DNA of 64,000 nt from Posidonia oceanica (GCA_037176725.1 JAZBRS010000050.1:12728001-12792000), one strand, 5' to 3'; shown: positions 1-11,503, numbered from the stretch's first letter. Numbers and translations: made by a program. The notes: generated from the sequence alone by a model not told the origin.

Positions 1-480
1 GCTCCACAGCCCATGGCTCAGTTGAGTCAATGGCAGGTATCCCTGTTGCTGTACCATTATTGTTTGCTCTCGGATATTGATGGGGAACTCGATTGAGGAA
101 GCCAGCGAAGCGAGAGCATCCGCTAGTAGGTTATGACTCCGGAGGGTGTGGACGTACACTACTTGCTAAAACCGTGCCAATAGGAGGCGTGCAATGCCTT
201 TGTATTCTTCTAGCCTTGGGTTGAGGGTTCTATACTTGTTCAGAATTTGTCTTAGGACCAATTGGGTGTCTCCGATGAGTTTCAGCTGCTTTGCCCCTAA
301 CTCCAGTGCTAGGTGTAGTCCGAGGATCAAGGCCTCGTATTCTGCAACATTGTTGGTATTTGCGGTGAAATTTAACTGTACAGCTCGAGGAATGAGAACT
401 CCTTCCAGAGTGAGAAGTGCTACTCCGATGCTTGCCCCTTATCTGTTGAGTGCTCCATCAAAGTAGAGGGTCCATTGTTG
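1..480 (-). pseudogene. Second (archaeal-type) RNase H, copy 1, partial
   Basis: The frame opens with QQWTLYFDGALNR near 480-440, the first catalytic Asp of the extra RNase H used by Tat elements, followed by NNVAEYEALI (Glu) and later LLADALASLAS. This domain sits between the first RNase H and integrase. Compared with copy 2, a CAA codon after LNR has become TAA. A TAG also interrupts ARF-QVVYVH in both copies. Position 1 falls just after this domain, so the linker to integrase is cut by the window edge. Confidence 0.8.
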
Positions 481-2550
481 AGTGGGAGACTCGGTGGCTT
501 GTATTTCCAGTATCTCTTCATCAGGGAAGTCTGTTCGGACTGGTTGATAATCTTCTATTAGTAGTTCTGCCAGGTGATCTGCAATGGTCTGCCCCTTGAC
601 TGCCTTCTGGGACACATATTGCAAGTCGAATTCAGTGAGGAGGAGTTGCCACCTTGCCAACCTTCCAGAGAGGGCTGGCTTCTCGAACATATATTTGATT
701 GGGTCCATTTTGGCAATGTAACAGACTTTATGGGCTAGGAAGTAGTGTCTCAACTTTTGAGATGCCCATACCAAGGCCAAGCAGTGCTTTTCTATGGCCG
801 TATACTTCTCTTCATAACCCAGGAAAGTTCTACTCAGATAGTAGATAGCTTTTTCCTTCTTCCCATCCTCATCATGTTGAGCTAGCACTACCCCTATTGA
901 CGATGTAGTGGTTGCCACATAGAGTAGCAAAGGCTTCCCTGGCACAGGTGCTAACAAGACTGGGGGAGTCATGAGATATGCTTTGAGTTCATCAAAAGCT
1001 TTCTGGCATTTCTCATCCCAAGTGAATTCCCTTCCTCCCTTTAGTAACTCATAAAATGGCTTACATTGATCTGCATGCTGTGAGATGAATCTCTTGATGA
1101 ATTATAAGCGACCAATAAGTCCTCTGAGTTCCTTGATGTTTCGGGGTGGAGGCATCTGTGCTATTGCTCTGGCTTTCTGTGGGTCCACCTCAATTCCTAT
1201 TTTGCTGCTGATGAAGCCTAGTAGCTTCCCGGCAGTTACCCCAAACACACATTTCTTTGGGTTCATTTTCAACTGATATTGCCTTGCTCTACTCAGCACC
1301 CTTCTTAGCGCCTCAAAGTGTGCCTCCCTTGTTCTTGATTTGACCAAGATATCGTCAACGTACACTTCCATGCAATCGTGCATCATGTCGTGGAAGATGG
1401 CCATCATGGCTCTCTGATATGTTGCGTCGGCGTTCTTGAGACCAAATGGCATGACTATGTAGCAGTACGTCCCCCATGGTGTGATGAACGACGTCTTCTC
1501 TTGGTCTTCCACTGCTAGCTTAATCTGGTTGTAACTGGAGAAACCATCCATGAAAGATAGCATCTCAAATCCTGCTGTATTGTCCATTAGCAAGTCAATA
1601 TGTGGCGAAGGGAAGTCATCTTTGGGACAGGCGGCGACGAGGTTGCGGTAGTCAATGCAAACCCGAACCTTCCCGTCCTTTTTGGCCACTGGTACTATAT
1701 TTGAGACTCAACTGGGGTATACAACCACCCTGATGAACTTTGCTTTATGGAGCTTGTCAATTTCTTCTTTGACTTTGAGGGCGAGTTCTGGCCTTAGTCG
1801 CCTTAACTTCTGCTTGACGGGTTTGGTTCTAGAGTTTAGTGGAAGCAGGTGTTCCACTAGGGCTGATTGTAGACCAGGCATATCCTCGTACTTGAAGGCC
1901 AGCACATCCACAAATTCTTTCAAGATTTGGACCATTTCCTCCCGTTCTTTTGGGCTCAAACTTGCCGTTATGAGTATTGGTTTTGGCTCTTCGGTGGTTC
2001 CCAAGTTGACCTCCATGGTCTCTTCTTCTGCTGCCTTGGTTTGCTCATCATATTTGTCCATGAGGTGCTTAAGGATGTCTGAGTCGGCTTCTTGATCTTC
2101 TTCCTCATCACTGCAGCTAACCAACTCATATGCCTCCATTCCTGCACACTTCCCAAACTGGTCAAATTCTTCTACTAAGAAGACCATGTTAGCAGTAGCC
2201 AGCTCCTGAGGCAATGCCTCCGTGTATTGACACACGCACACAGTTTTGGAAGTAGTGGTCAAAGTTGACCGCGAGCTGCTAGAACTAACATGGTGATCCT
2301 CTCCCTTATTGAAAAGAGAAAGTAAATTACTTTTATTCCTAGGAAATGAAAACAATACAGAATTAAACAAAGTTTTATTTACAGCATCTGGGGGGATGCC
2401 CTTAGAGTTACCTCCATCAGTAGAGGTAGGAGCCTCTCTAGGCGGGCTCGTTAGGATTGACGTTCCCATCATCTTCGAGAAGCTCATAGTCGGCCCCTGG
2501 ATCGGGGTCAACTTCAGGTCTCTAAGGTTGCAGACCTTCAGAGAGATCAA
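481..2550 (-). pseudogene. Reverse transcriptase and first RNase H, copy 1
   Basis: RT fingers lie in the 1,708-2,550 frame (PVKQKLRRLRPELALKVKEEI). The palm follows in 1,102-1,689 with VCIDYRNL, YNQIKL, MPFGLKNA and the catalytic YVDD. RNase H follows at 439-972 with LAQHDEDGKK, YLSRTF and YTAIEK. The break between the first two frames is one stop: the Trp expected in YPSWVSNIVPVAKKDG is TGA at 1,708-1,710, and copy 2 has the same change. The RNase H frame is offset by further damage between 972 and 1,102. Apart from these breaks the domain is well preserved. Confidence 0.88.
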
Positions 2551-2578
2551 CCGTGTGGCGGCAGACCTTGTCTATGAG

Positions 2579-3050
2579 TCATTGTGACTTGCGTAGAATT
2601 TGCCCCGGCATTTGCTCCAAAGAGGAAGAGATGTCCGGAGCTGGAGGGGGCAGAGGCTTGGAAGCGGCGGTGCTGGAAGAAGAGGACGAAGAAGAAAGAG
2701 GTGGCCGATCCGGAGGTTCGGGGGCCGGTGTGCCTAACAGTGGTGGTGGCAACGTTGCAGTCTGACCTTCTGGAGGTTTTGCTGGCAACTCTTCTGCAGC
2801 CTGACCTTCGTGAGGTTTTGCTGCTACAGTCTGGTTTTCATGTGGCTCTGTTGTCAACTCCCTTGCAGTCTGACCTTCGTGAGGCTCTACTGGCAATTCA
2901 AGTGTTTGGAATAAGCCAGAAATGTTTACGTCGGCTGTGTCCTCTACACTTTGGAGAGTGTGTTTGGTTGATTGTGCCAAATTAATATTTGCCAGGGGGA
3001 TGAATTCGGATCGAATATCCCCATGCTGGTAAAATGTCCTTGTAAATTCC
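2579..3050 (-). pseudogene. Protease-RT spacer with a 14-residue repeat, copy 1
   Basis: Between the G-patch and RT the polyprotein carries about four tandem units of roughly 14 residues, each with a core like EPHEGQT followed by ELP or ELT. These are followed by a Pro/Ser-rich stretch ending in SSSLEQ. In DNA the unit is about 42 bp (2,760-2,900). Copy 2 has the same region at 20,560-20,850 with different substitutions. A function as a flexible linker is only a guess. Confidence 0.6.
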
Positions 3051-4494
3051 ACTGTAATGGTCGTCCGTCGGGGAACTGGTCGAAACCGAGTCCTCCCCTT
3101 CCTTCTCCGTCACAGGCCTTCACTGGCTCCATCATTCCCTTTCCTACTGGGCCTAAGCCCTGTCCTTTCTTGTAGCCAATTCTCCTCATGATTTCCCATC
3201 CCACATTCATGGACGGTCCTTTGCTTTTGGAGGGTTCCCTCTTCTTGTGAAATAGCCTGGGCCTGGCCCACTTGTCCCTCAGCTCAACCATAGACACTAC
3301 ATTCTTGCCTTTTTCGGCACCGGTCAGCTTTTCTCGCACACTGAACTGGTGTGGCAGGTATATCACATTTGCCTCTGATTCTTGGCCTGGTATGTCTCCT
3401 GCTATTTTGATGATTTTCCCATTGTGTGGGAATTTCAGGCATTGGTGCCGAGGAAATGATACTCCTTTTAGACTGTCCAGCCATTGTCTCCCCAGGATGA
3501 TCTGATATGGGACATTGACGTCTATCACGATTAGTTGGGTTTGAACCTGAGCTGGTCCTATCCCTATCTTTGTGGTCCACTTGCCGTGCGCTTTTCTTTT
3601 GCTGTCATCATACCCGGCAATCGTCATATCAATGGGGGTTAAGGAGGCCTCATTCATGCCTAAGGCTCGTATTGTATTCAACGAGCAAATGTTCATTGAT
3701 GCACTAGTATCTATGAGCACTTCAGAAATTAAGTGATTGTTTATAGAAATGGTTACATTCAATGGAGCTTTTCTCCTCTCTATTGGTGCCAACTCGCTAT
3801 CAGCGAAGGTATTGATTGGCTCTACAAAGGCTGCCGTAGCTATGATATGGAGTTCCTCCGCTGGCATGTCTGGGGCAACTTGGGCCTTCTCTAGCACTTC
3901 TAGCAGAGCTTTCCGGTGTTGATTTGAGCTATTTATGAGGTCATAGATCGAGATCCTGGCCTGTGTCTTCTTTAATTGCTCTAAGATGTCATATTCTACC
4001 GACCCGGGTCCTACTTCAGGTCTGACTGGCTTTGCTTGCTTTGCTGGTGGCATGATTCGATTTGACAACCTCCCTCCTCTAGTGATGGGTGCAGCAGCCT
4101 CATTTCCTTTAGATGCTCCCTTCTTAAGCGGCCAGGCGAAGATGGACTCCTTTCGTATAGATCCACCGAGCTCTGGTGGCTTTGTGGCCCTAGCTCGCTG
4201 CTCTGTTGGCACTTGGAAGATTGGCGATGATGGAGTAGTAGTGCTCCGGAGTACTAAAGTGCTGAGGGCCGGCAATTGACTTGATGGTGGCCTTGTTGCT
4301 CTGAAGATTGGGGAGACTGGTGGCAACAGCAACTTGGGCTCCCATAGTGGTGATTTTCTCCATGGCAGACGTTGTGACTCCTCTTCTTCCCGAAGGGTTG
4401 CAATTTGTGGCTCTGGCATCTTGAATGTGCATAGAATCCCTGGTTGGTTGGCTGGAATGCTAACAACCGCTCCTTGGTATTTGAATTTTAGCAT
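2944..4494 (-). pseudogene. Protease and G-patch region, copy 1 (516-codon open frame)
   Basis: This is the longest open stretch of the copy. It starts in the tail of the first protease-like domain (MLKFKYQGAVVSI), passes a Pro/Ser-rich linker and reaches a retropepsin-like domain: VLIDTSASMNICS, GYDDSKRK, then IILGRQWLDSLKG. The catalytic triplet is DTS here but DTG in copy 2, so the site has mutated. Downstream is a G-patch (NVGWEIMRRIGYKKGQGLG), a glycine-rich nucleic-acid-binding motif also known next to proteases of some retroelements. The frame ends in degenerate sequence. Confidence 0.85.
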
Positions 4495-4964
4495 TTGATG
4501 AACCGAAGATGCTACAGCCCCGACCTCCCTAGGATGAGTGGCTCCAGGACTTCCTCCTACATAATGATCGCCGAAGTGATACTGGTCAAAGAACCGACTG
4601 TGATTTCCATGGGTATGGTACCTAGTGCCAATTTCTCCTTCTGATCAAACCCAGTGCACATAAAGGGAGTTCTATCCAGCTCATCCTCATTTAGCCCCAA
4701 GCTCCGGAGTGTAGAGAGAGAACTGAGGCTTCAGCTTGCTCTAGTGTCAACCAATACTCCTTGCAGCACATTATCATTGATGCCCACTGTGATGATGAGT
4801 GGTAGCTCTTGCTTATGTGGGGGTGGAAGCTCTGAATCTTTGAAGACTATATTTTCCCATTCAAATTGCTGATTGACTTTTTGAACTTGACTTTCTTCCT
4901 CTATGTCTTCTTGTGGCTCCTCCACTACTGCGGTGAGGTTGAACTGGCTAAGGAGCTCCTTCAC
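4495..4964 (-). pseudogene. First protease-like domain, N-terminal part, copy 1
   Basis: The frame reads ELPLIITVGINDNVLQGVLVDTRAS, the start of a retropepsin-like fold whose end is PLILGRS then SVHQMLKF in the next frame. The motif is DTR where an active enzyme has DTG. Compared with copy 2 (near 22,460), copy 1 lacks 16 bp between two ACCTCC repeats around 4,525, which removes LAEV-type residues and shifts the frame. Confidence 0.75.
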
Positions 4965-5008
4965 TATTAGTCCCTCGTCTGCCTCACTGTCCCAGTCATC
5001 ATCTGAGA

Positions 5009-7103
5009 TTATTCCCCAATGTTCAGCTTGACTATCCTAGTCCTCTTCCAGTATGACATGGTTGTCCCAGTCCTTTGGTGGATTAGGGAGCTGCTCGTCC
5101 TGGAATGCCTTGACTTGATGCTTGGGGAGAGGGTCGCTGTGGACCTGTTGAGACGTCCCTGTCTGTTTTCTCTGTTTGGCTCTTTTGACCAGGACATCCC
5201 ATTCAAACACGTCTGCCTCCACCATGTCATAGACTATGTCCCTGAAAGTCCAGCAGTCACTGATGTTGTGACCATGCATTCTATGGAACGGGCAGTATTG
5301 GTTCCGGTCACAATTCGGCAATTCAGGCCTAGCTAGTGGGAATTCGAGTGCTTTTGCTTCCTCTAGTTCTATGAACATGTCGGCTAGTGTGACTTGTAGA
5401 GGAGGATAATGGTCTCTTCTTCCCATTTTGTGTGGCAATGGAGGGGGAACATTATGATAACCGCTCCCATTCTCAGTGTTGTTGGGGGGATTTCGGTTGT
5501 TGGCCTGGCCATTTTGATTACCCCTAGTCCATTGCGGCCGGGGAGCATTCCACATAAGGCGGATCTGTTGCTGAGGGGGAGGGTTATTCCATGCCTGCTA
5601 CTGCTGAGGAGGGCGGTTCCATGTTTGCTGTTGCTGGGGAGAAGGTTGGCTTCATGTTGGCTACTGTTGAGGAGGAGGGTGGCTCCATGTTGGCTGCTGG
5701 TAAGGAGGAGGGTGGCTCCATGGTGGCTGCTGTGAAGCTAGTATAGCCCTTTGTTCGAATGGCCTAGGGGCGGGGCTCATCTTGTTGACGACTCCGGTCA
5801 CTCCCTCTATCACCTGTGCTTTCTGGCTTTTCTTTGGCTCCTCCATGAATTCATGCAAGTTTTCTTTAACGGAGGCCGCCACTTCATACAAAGTCGTTAC
5901 ATTGCTCATCTTGTTCATGCAAGTTTTCATGCAAGTTTTCTTTAACGGAGGCCGCCACTTCATACAAAGTTGTTACATTGGGGCAATAGGCATTCACTAG
6001 CCCCTTCATTGGTCCAGTTGTGTTTGCATTGAGGGTCTGGACCACTTGTCTCTCCGGAATGGTCAACCCTAATCTGGCCACCATTTCTCGCCATCTGTTG
6101 GCGAATGTTACCCAGCTTTCACCATGCTTCATGACCTCCTTGCTTAGGTTGTGGAAGGTTGGCTTTGGGTCTATCTTGTGCTGGTACTTTGTGAGGAAGC
6201 TCTCTCTGATTTTATCAAAGCTGCTGAGGTCTTCCTTGGAGAGAGTGAGAAACCAATCCATTGGCTCTCCTTCGAGTGAGTAGAAGAACAAGTGTACCAC
6301 AAGCCCCAAATCATGGAAATAGGGGGCTGCTCCATTTGGAACCGCACTAGGTGACTGAGTGGGTTGGTGGTTCTATTGAACTTGGGAGTCTTCAAGTACT
6401 TGAAACCTGGAGGTAATCTGAATGGGGGAAACCAGCTCATGTCAAAGTTTGCCGGAGCCTAGGTATGTACCCCTAATGCACTGAGCATTTTTCTCATCTC
6501 ATCCAAATTTGTTATCCCGACTGATGGGGTTGGGACATGTGAAATGAAGGACGGATGGTTCTGCTGTTGATAGAGGTAGTTGTTGCAGAATTGTTGAGGT
6601 GCGACCTGCTCGTATCGCGGGGGAGATGCCTGGTGGTAATGATGATCTGGCCGAGGCTGATTGCCTACCAGAGGTGGTTGGGGATGTCTTAGATAGACTC
6701 CTTCCTTGTATTCGCCATGTGGCATGTAGTTGTGTTCCTGAATCAAGGGGTTGGCCCTTGAGTTATAAGCTCTGTTGAGCGCTGTGCCCTGACCTGGGTG
6801 GTTTGTGTCCGGCGGTGGGTTGCCATTTAGTCCTTGGTATAGATCTTCAGGGGTATGGTCCGCAACTGGCATTCATTGTCCTTCACCGAGGTGGGGTGGC
6901 TGCTGGAGGTTGTTTAGACATGGCCTCGTTTGGGCTGATGTCTCTTCGTTTAAGAACTAGTACATGGCTCTGTACTGGATTGAGTCTGGATTTAAGACTT
7001 CTCCGGTGATTGGGTGGTAGATTGTAGGCTCCTCTCCCGAGGTACTTGCTGAGTCTGACCTCTCTCTTTCTAGCTGATCAGCTTCATGGATTTAATTCAT
7101 CAT
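5009..7103 (-). pseudogene. gag, copy 1
   Basis: Gag forms the capsid and binds RNA. The start is placed at the ATG pair 7,098-7,103, matching copy 2, but a TAA follows two codons later and a TAG (MY-stop-FLNEE) is shared with copy 2. The core capsid frame is 5,884-6,309 (FFYSLEGEPMDWFLTLS, FLTKYQHKI, FANRW). Next comes a Gln/Pro-rich repeat (QQPTWSHPPP) and a His/Cys zinc-type knuckle (YCPFHRMHGHNISDCWTF) at 5,037-5,555. An insertion has duplicated NVTTLYEVAASVKENLHE: the segment around 5,850-5,907 recurs at 5,927-5,981, while copy 2 has it once. Confidence 0.85.
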
Positions 7104-7140
7104 TGCTGTAGCTTTTAGTAATGAGAATTGGCTTCAGGGC

Positions 7141-7197
7141 GTAATACGCCTCTGTGTAAGGCGTATAACGTTGGACGCACAATATCAAGCGTACAAT
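7141..7197. repeat. Paired inverted-repeat units, leader of copy 1 (first)
   Basis: Two abutting units with 9-nt arms and 10-11-nt loops; the join reads GCGTATAAC then GTTGGACGC. It corresponds to 24,986-25,042 of copy 2. Confidence 0.8.
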
Positions 7198-7444
7198 ACC
7201 CTTAGCAGTATCCCTCCTATCTTTTCTTTTCTTTTCTGTCTTTTTTGTTCTTCTTTTTTCCTTTTTTTGAAGGATTTACAAATGCAAAGGAAAAGAAATT
7301 ACAAGAACTTGGAAATTTTAATACAGATTCCTAAAAGAAATAAAAATAAAACTGAACTGTCACTGTTATGGGTTTTTCCAAATGTCTTCCCCTGCCAAAC
7401 AAATCACAAAGGAGCCAAAGATATAACAGCCACACAAAGAATAC

Positions 7445-7500
7445 GTTAGACGCTTAATCTGCTGCATACAACGTTATACGCAGGGATCGCAGTGGCTAAC
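7445..7500. repeat. Paired inverted-repeat units, leader of copy 1 (second)
   Basis: Two 28-bp units; the join reads GCATACAAC then GTTATACGC. The corresponding site in copy 2 is 25,429-25,484. Confidence 0.75.
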
Positions 7501-8210
7501 GCCCTGTTTCAGAGAATTGCACAGAAACACTTTCAAACAGCGATTTAAGGTTTTAATTTTGATTTTCGCTTTGAGATTAGTATTTTAAACCTACTGTAGC
7601 TCTCTGGGTTCCTTAAGGCTTAGGTATGGCTTTTTTTTTTTTTTTTTTGGAATTTCTAAGGCTCCTCACAAGATAGGTGAATATGATTGGTACTACCCCC
7701 TACCTCAACTCCTGAGGATACTAGGGAGAGCCTGAATACACTTAGGTCCCTACCCCGTAGAGGTAGAGCCCATCGTACTCGGGATTGATCGGGTCGCTCA
7801 CGTATCCACTCACAGAAGAAATAAACAAACCACCGAAAGGGGGGGAATACAAGTCAAGGCTTGAGGTTCTAATTATCTTTCACAAAAGGCCAAGGAAGAA
7901 GGAGGGCCCTTAGTAAAAGATAATGACATTACAAGTAAGTTTCCTAAGCCTTTGCAATAGAGGTGCTTGGGACCTAGATGGTTACTTATATAACCCAAGA
8001 AATGACACAAGCAATTAGTTCCCAATGAAGGCCATGCAAGTCATATTAAAAGATGTGATTTTTTTGTTTTTTTTTTGCAAAGCACCCAAATAAACTGAAG
8101 TTCCGGTCCCTATGGCAGAGCCGATCACCTCACACCTCAATTCTTCGGGCCAGTTATAACAAGAAAAACTAAAAGAAATTTTAAAATAGAAGGGTTTCTG
8201 TTCAGTAGTC

Positions 8211-8266
8211 GTTAGATGCGGACATTGCAGTGTCCAATGTTAGACGCTCCAGATCACGCGTATAAC
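8211..8266. repeat. Paired inverted-repeat units, leader of copy 1 (third)
   Basis: Two 28-bp units joined at GTGTCCAAT then GTTAGACGC, ending GCGTATAAC. It corresponds to 26,195-26,250 of copy 2. Confidence 0.75.
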
Positions 8267-8537
8267 GTACTGACAGTAATTTTTTCAGAAAAACAGTAAT
8301 TTTTACAGATCACCCCCTCGCCCGAGAATCCAAAGAGAAGGGGGAGGTGATTTCAGTTATTGACACGTAGAAAACAAATGGAAAAGATCACGACGCCTCA
8401 AAACACTACGAGGAATTTCGTCGCTTCTTTAAAACATACGAGAAAATAAGAAACTAAAACTAAACTAAGAATGTCAATAATGAAGGAGGAAGAAGAAAGG
8501 AAGGGTTTACTTACCTAGCACGGGGGCACTTTTAGCC

Positions 8538-8555
8538 GTCCCACCGTGATCGCCA
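8538..8555 (-). other. Primer-binding site, Tat-A copy 1
   Basis: Identical 18-nt site to that of copy 2, three bases downstream of the shared LTR. Its presence here shows that the shared LTR acts as the 5' LTR of copy 1. Confidence 0.75.
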
Positions 8556-8718
8556 GACTGTGGATATGGGATTTTGGAGGAGAAGGTGAAGATGACGAGG
8601 AGAGGTTTGGGGAAGAAGAGGCTTCTTTCGGTTCTCTTTCTGCTCGCTCTATCTTCTCTTTCTCGGGATCCCCTTTTTTCGTATCTGACTCCATCACTCC
8701 ACGTGTGATGGAATCAGT

Positions 8719-8728
8719 GTGATCGCCA
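8719..8728 (-). other. Internal copy of the primer-site start in shared LTR
   Basis: The minus strand reads TGGCGATCAC, identical to the first ten bases of this family's primer-binding site. It lies inside the LTR about 170 bp upstream of the true site. Confidence 0.65.
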
Positions 8729-9367
8729 CTCTCGGTTCGCTTTCGCCGGCCCTTGAGACACCTTTGGGGAGATGTAGTGTGGTTGCGGGTTCAGCTACCT
8801 TGGGACAACGCCAACGTTGCCAAATAGTGCCCGTACTTGGTAAGCTCTTTCTTCCTTCTTCCTCCTTGTATGACAAACGTTAGCCAAGCAAAACAAACAA
8901 GACAATATAAAAATGGATCAATATGTGTAGTAATCTTTCCAGAGTTAGTAGAAAAGAAAGTAAAGAAAGTGTAGTGAGATACGTACCCGAGGGGTTTGAT
9001 CCCCCTGGTTGCAACTAAAAGAGATGTATGCCTAGTTAAAATAATATATGAACCTGAAATAAAAATGCTTGATTATACTATGGAATTAAACATGTAATAT
9101 CAGAAATGAAAAGGAAATGAATGAAATAGAGTCTCCCCTGTCTATGCACAAGGTGCAAACTGTGTTGGCATGAAGTCAACAACGACAAAAGGATCCTCAA
9201 GCTTTTTCTAAGACTCTCTTTCTTTCAAAATCTCTCTTCTCTCTTTCAATTCTTAAGGACCTCACTTATCTAAGATTTTTAATCTCAAGAGTATGTGAGT
9301 TCCAAAAGTTTATTAACTCCTTTTCTCTCTCAAAATTCTGACCTTGAACTCAGTGGGGGTACCCTTG

Positions 9368-9375
9368 CTTTTATA
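9368..9375 (-). promoter_or_regulatory. TATA box in shared LTR
   Basis: The minus strand reads TATAAAAG about 586 bp from the LTR start, followed by AAGGGTACCCC. The same box in the same place occurs in the other LTR. It is the likely core promoter for sense transcription of the element. Confidence 0.6.
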
Positions 9376-9439
9376 GAAGCAAGGGAGGATCAAAAAAGGA
9401 CACAAATGCCAAGTTAGCAGAGTTTCCTATTTCAGAGGT

Positions 9440-9495
9440 GTTATACGTTGGAAAACCAGCGTATAACATTATAAGCGAGAGAACTCACGTATAAC
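9440..9495. repeat. Paired inverted-repeat units in shared LTR
   Basis: The first unit has arms GTTATACGT and GCGTATAAC, nearly perfect complements; the second is degenerate. It aligns with 27,351-27,406. Confidence 0.8.
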
Positions 9496-9668
9496 GACCT
9501 CCGAGGCATAACTGCCAGGATCAGAGAAGATTCTCCAATTAAGGAGTCTTTAAGTGTGATTAAACTCGGCTTTGATGGCTTTGACCGGTCAACAGGTTCC
9601 AAAGAAGGCAAAAACATGATTTTTGGATTAGGCCAAATAAGGAAAGCTTTGGCTGACTGGGTTGCCAT

Positions 9669-9752
9669 GTTGGACGCTTGAAAGCCAGCGGCCAATGTTA
9701 GCCGCTGGAAACGTAGCGGCCAATGTTGTACGTTGAGAAGCCAGCGGACAAC
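9669..9752. repeat. Triple inverted-repeat units in shared LTR
   Basis: Three abutting 28-bp units (84 bp) starting GTTGGACGC, GTTAGCCGC and GTTGTACGT, each ending in a CCAAT or CAAC-type arm. It aligns with 27,579-27,662. Confidence 0.8.
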
Positions 9753-9961
9753 ACCCTTAATCAGTTTAACTTCCAAATTTGGTCAGGACGTGAAGAACAC
9801 TCAGGTTGCGAACATTTGGGGCTTAGAAAGGTACAGCATTTTGGACTTGAGAGGAACATTTGGCTCAAGTGAGATTCAGAAATGGGTGGAGGGCTTCTAA
9901 GAGCGACCTAATGCAAGAGACTATCCTAACATGAAGGGAGTGCCAAAACGGGGTATCTACA

Positions 9962-9977
9962 CCTGTCTTTCTTGTTC
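9962..9977 (-). other. Candidate polypurine tract, copy 2
   Basis: The minus strand reads GAACAAGAAAGACAGG directly before the 3' LTR start TGTAGATACC. It is purine-rich with two C interruptions, in the position expected for the plus-strand primer. Confidence 0.45.
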
Positions 9978-10144
9978 GGGTACCATCGTTTTGGCAGTAA
10001 ATCTCCGATTTTCTTTGGGTTTCCATTCTGATGAAGGCTCCACGGCCTATATTAGACCCCATCTTGGCATGGATCTTGCAGTACAAACATTGATCTTCCT
10101 TTTTTATTGATTTTTTTCACTTGCTCGGAATTGTGCTTCTTCTC

Positions 10145-11503
10145 ATGGATTTGAGTGATATCCCGCGCCATGCTTTCCAAGTGGCCGTCTTTTCCTCTCC
10201 TTCCGACATAATGCAACTTCGGCTGGAGGCTATACCTAATCATTTGGCGAACCTTTTGGAGCATGAGAAGGTACTTTCCGCTTTCATTATTACTCCATAC
10301 TCCCATTCTGGTATTCCTTTATCTCTACTGATTTTTTCTACTTCATAGCCCCTATCCTCTGCCAATAACAACCACGACTCGAAAGCCTACCAGTTGGACT
10401 GGGTTCAACAATTCCACTCTTGGGCTTTGAAGAGGTATGGGGAGTGCTTGGAAGAGGCTGGTCTTTGTCAAGCTCTTCGCCAGTTGCGGTAGCCTGTTGA
10501 CTGGAAGGTGCTTTTCGGCCTTTGCGGGCTGTGGAATCTTTTGACTCACACATTCTTTTCCTCTTCAGGGGAGTTGACCATTCTATTGGAGGAGGTGAGC
10601 GTCCTTTTAGGTACTCGACAAGTCGACCCGTCCATTTACTGCAGGGATGCCTACCTTTTGCCAATCGGGGTGGTAGGCTCTTTTTCTCTCTTAAAGCACA
10701 TTTTTGGCCCTATTGTTGTGCTGGAAGACCTGGTGCTAGATGGCTGTATCAATCTCTCCTCCTTGTGGAAGTTTTTCTGGAAGCAGCGTGACAACATCCG
10801 CTCCGAGGCTTCCTGCTTGGAATGTGTCTTCATTCTGATCGGGGGACTGGTACTTTTCCCAAATGAAGCCCTGACCATTAGTGCCTACCATGCTGAGCTC
10901 ATGTGCATCTACGTTTGCAATCTGGAGAAATGCTTGAGTCGGTCTGTATTGGCTTTTACTATCCGGGGCTAATCCAGTGCCTGCCTTGGGGGACCGTTCT
11001 TTGGTTCGCCTTTCCTAGTTCTGCGCTGGTTAGAAGAGTATTTTCTTCTGTCTGCTTTTGATGCTAGCCTTCCCTTGGAGGAGTACATTTGCTGTTTATG
11101 TGCTTGTGAGGTCAAGCCCCAGATGGACTCCTTCAGTCCTCCCTTGCCTTTCAGGACAGTGTCTGACCTAGAGTACTTCCTGATGCTGATTAGGGAGACC
11201 GAGTTTGTGAGGTACAATCCCCAGCGATGCTTCTCGATGCTAGGTACTCCCCGAGCCATACCTCCCTTGCCTTGCTTCTCCGACATGATTCTCCCGCGCT
11301 TGAGAGACACCCCCGAGGACATCATTCAGGTCTTCTATCAAGCTGGCACTTGGGATGGGAAGGGGCGAAACCGAGTCCTTTCTGCATGGGAGAACTCGAA
11401 CGCGGACCACGAAGCCATCTCTCTCGCTACTTATGACGCTTGGTACAAGGGCGTGCAGCCTAAGTTGTTTATTGAATTTCCTTCAAAGAGACAGAAAATG
11501 TAG
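10145..11503 (+). pseudogene. Antisense PMD gene 1 (plant mobile domain), with one intron
   Basis: It runs antisense to the retrotransposon. The start is the ATG at 10,145 (MDLSDIPRHAFQ). A canonical 78-bp GT-AG intron at 10,271-10,348 keeps the frame and removes an in-frame stop. The exon after it contains FGLCGLWNLLTHTFFSSSGE then LTILLEEVSVLLG, the PMD signature, and ends in KRQKM at 11,503. Two stops, at 10,490 and 10,970, break an otherwise single frame of about 430 codons. PMD proteins occur as host genes (MAIN/MAIL type) and within plant transposons. The second half (RWLEEYF, RYNPQRCFSMLG) recurs at 14,169-14,861. Confidence 0.75.

Larger units (their letters stand above)
7104..8537 (-). 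other. Leader of copy 1, non-coding
   Basis: This is the 1.43 kb between primer-binding site and gag. It holds three paired 28-bp inverted-repeat units (7,141-7,197; 7,445-7,500; 8,211-8,266), a pyrimidine-rich run near 7,200-7,270 and short T runs. I see no coding sequence. It aligns with 24,945-26,501 of copy 2. Confidence 0.7.
1..9961 (-). mobile_element. Tat-A copy 1: Tat-lineage Ty3/gypsy retrotransposon, 3' part beyond the window
   Basis: This is the 5' part of a minus-strand LTR retrotransposon. Reading right to left it has the 5' LTR (8,559-9,961), primer-binding site, leader, gag, protease-like domains, G-patch, RT, RNase H and part of a second RNase H, ending at the window edge. 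Its internal part (1-8,558) aligns along its length with 17,921-26,522 of copy 2. A second RNase H with the WTLYFDGA motif after the first one is typical of the plant Tat lineage. Stops and frameshifts in gag and pol make it non-coding today. Its LTR also serves as the 3' LTR of copy 2, so the two form an LTR-internal-LTR-internal array. Confidence 0.9.
8559..9961 (-). repeat. Shared LTR: 5' LTR of copy 1 and 3' LTR of copy 2
   Basis: A 1,403-bp LTR. On the minus strand it starts TGTAGATACC at 9,961 and ends ATCCACA at 8,559, three bases before the primer-binding site of copy 1. It aligns with 26,523-27,869, including the TATA region and the paired short inverted repeats. To its right lies the 3' non-coding end of copy 2, and to its left the leader of copy 1. 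One LTR therefore serves two elements, the usual product of unequal recombination between LTRs. Confidence 0.9.
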
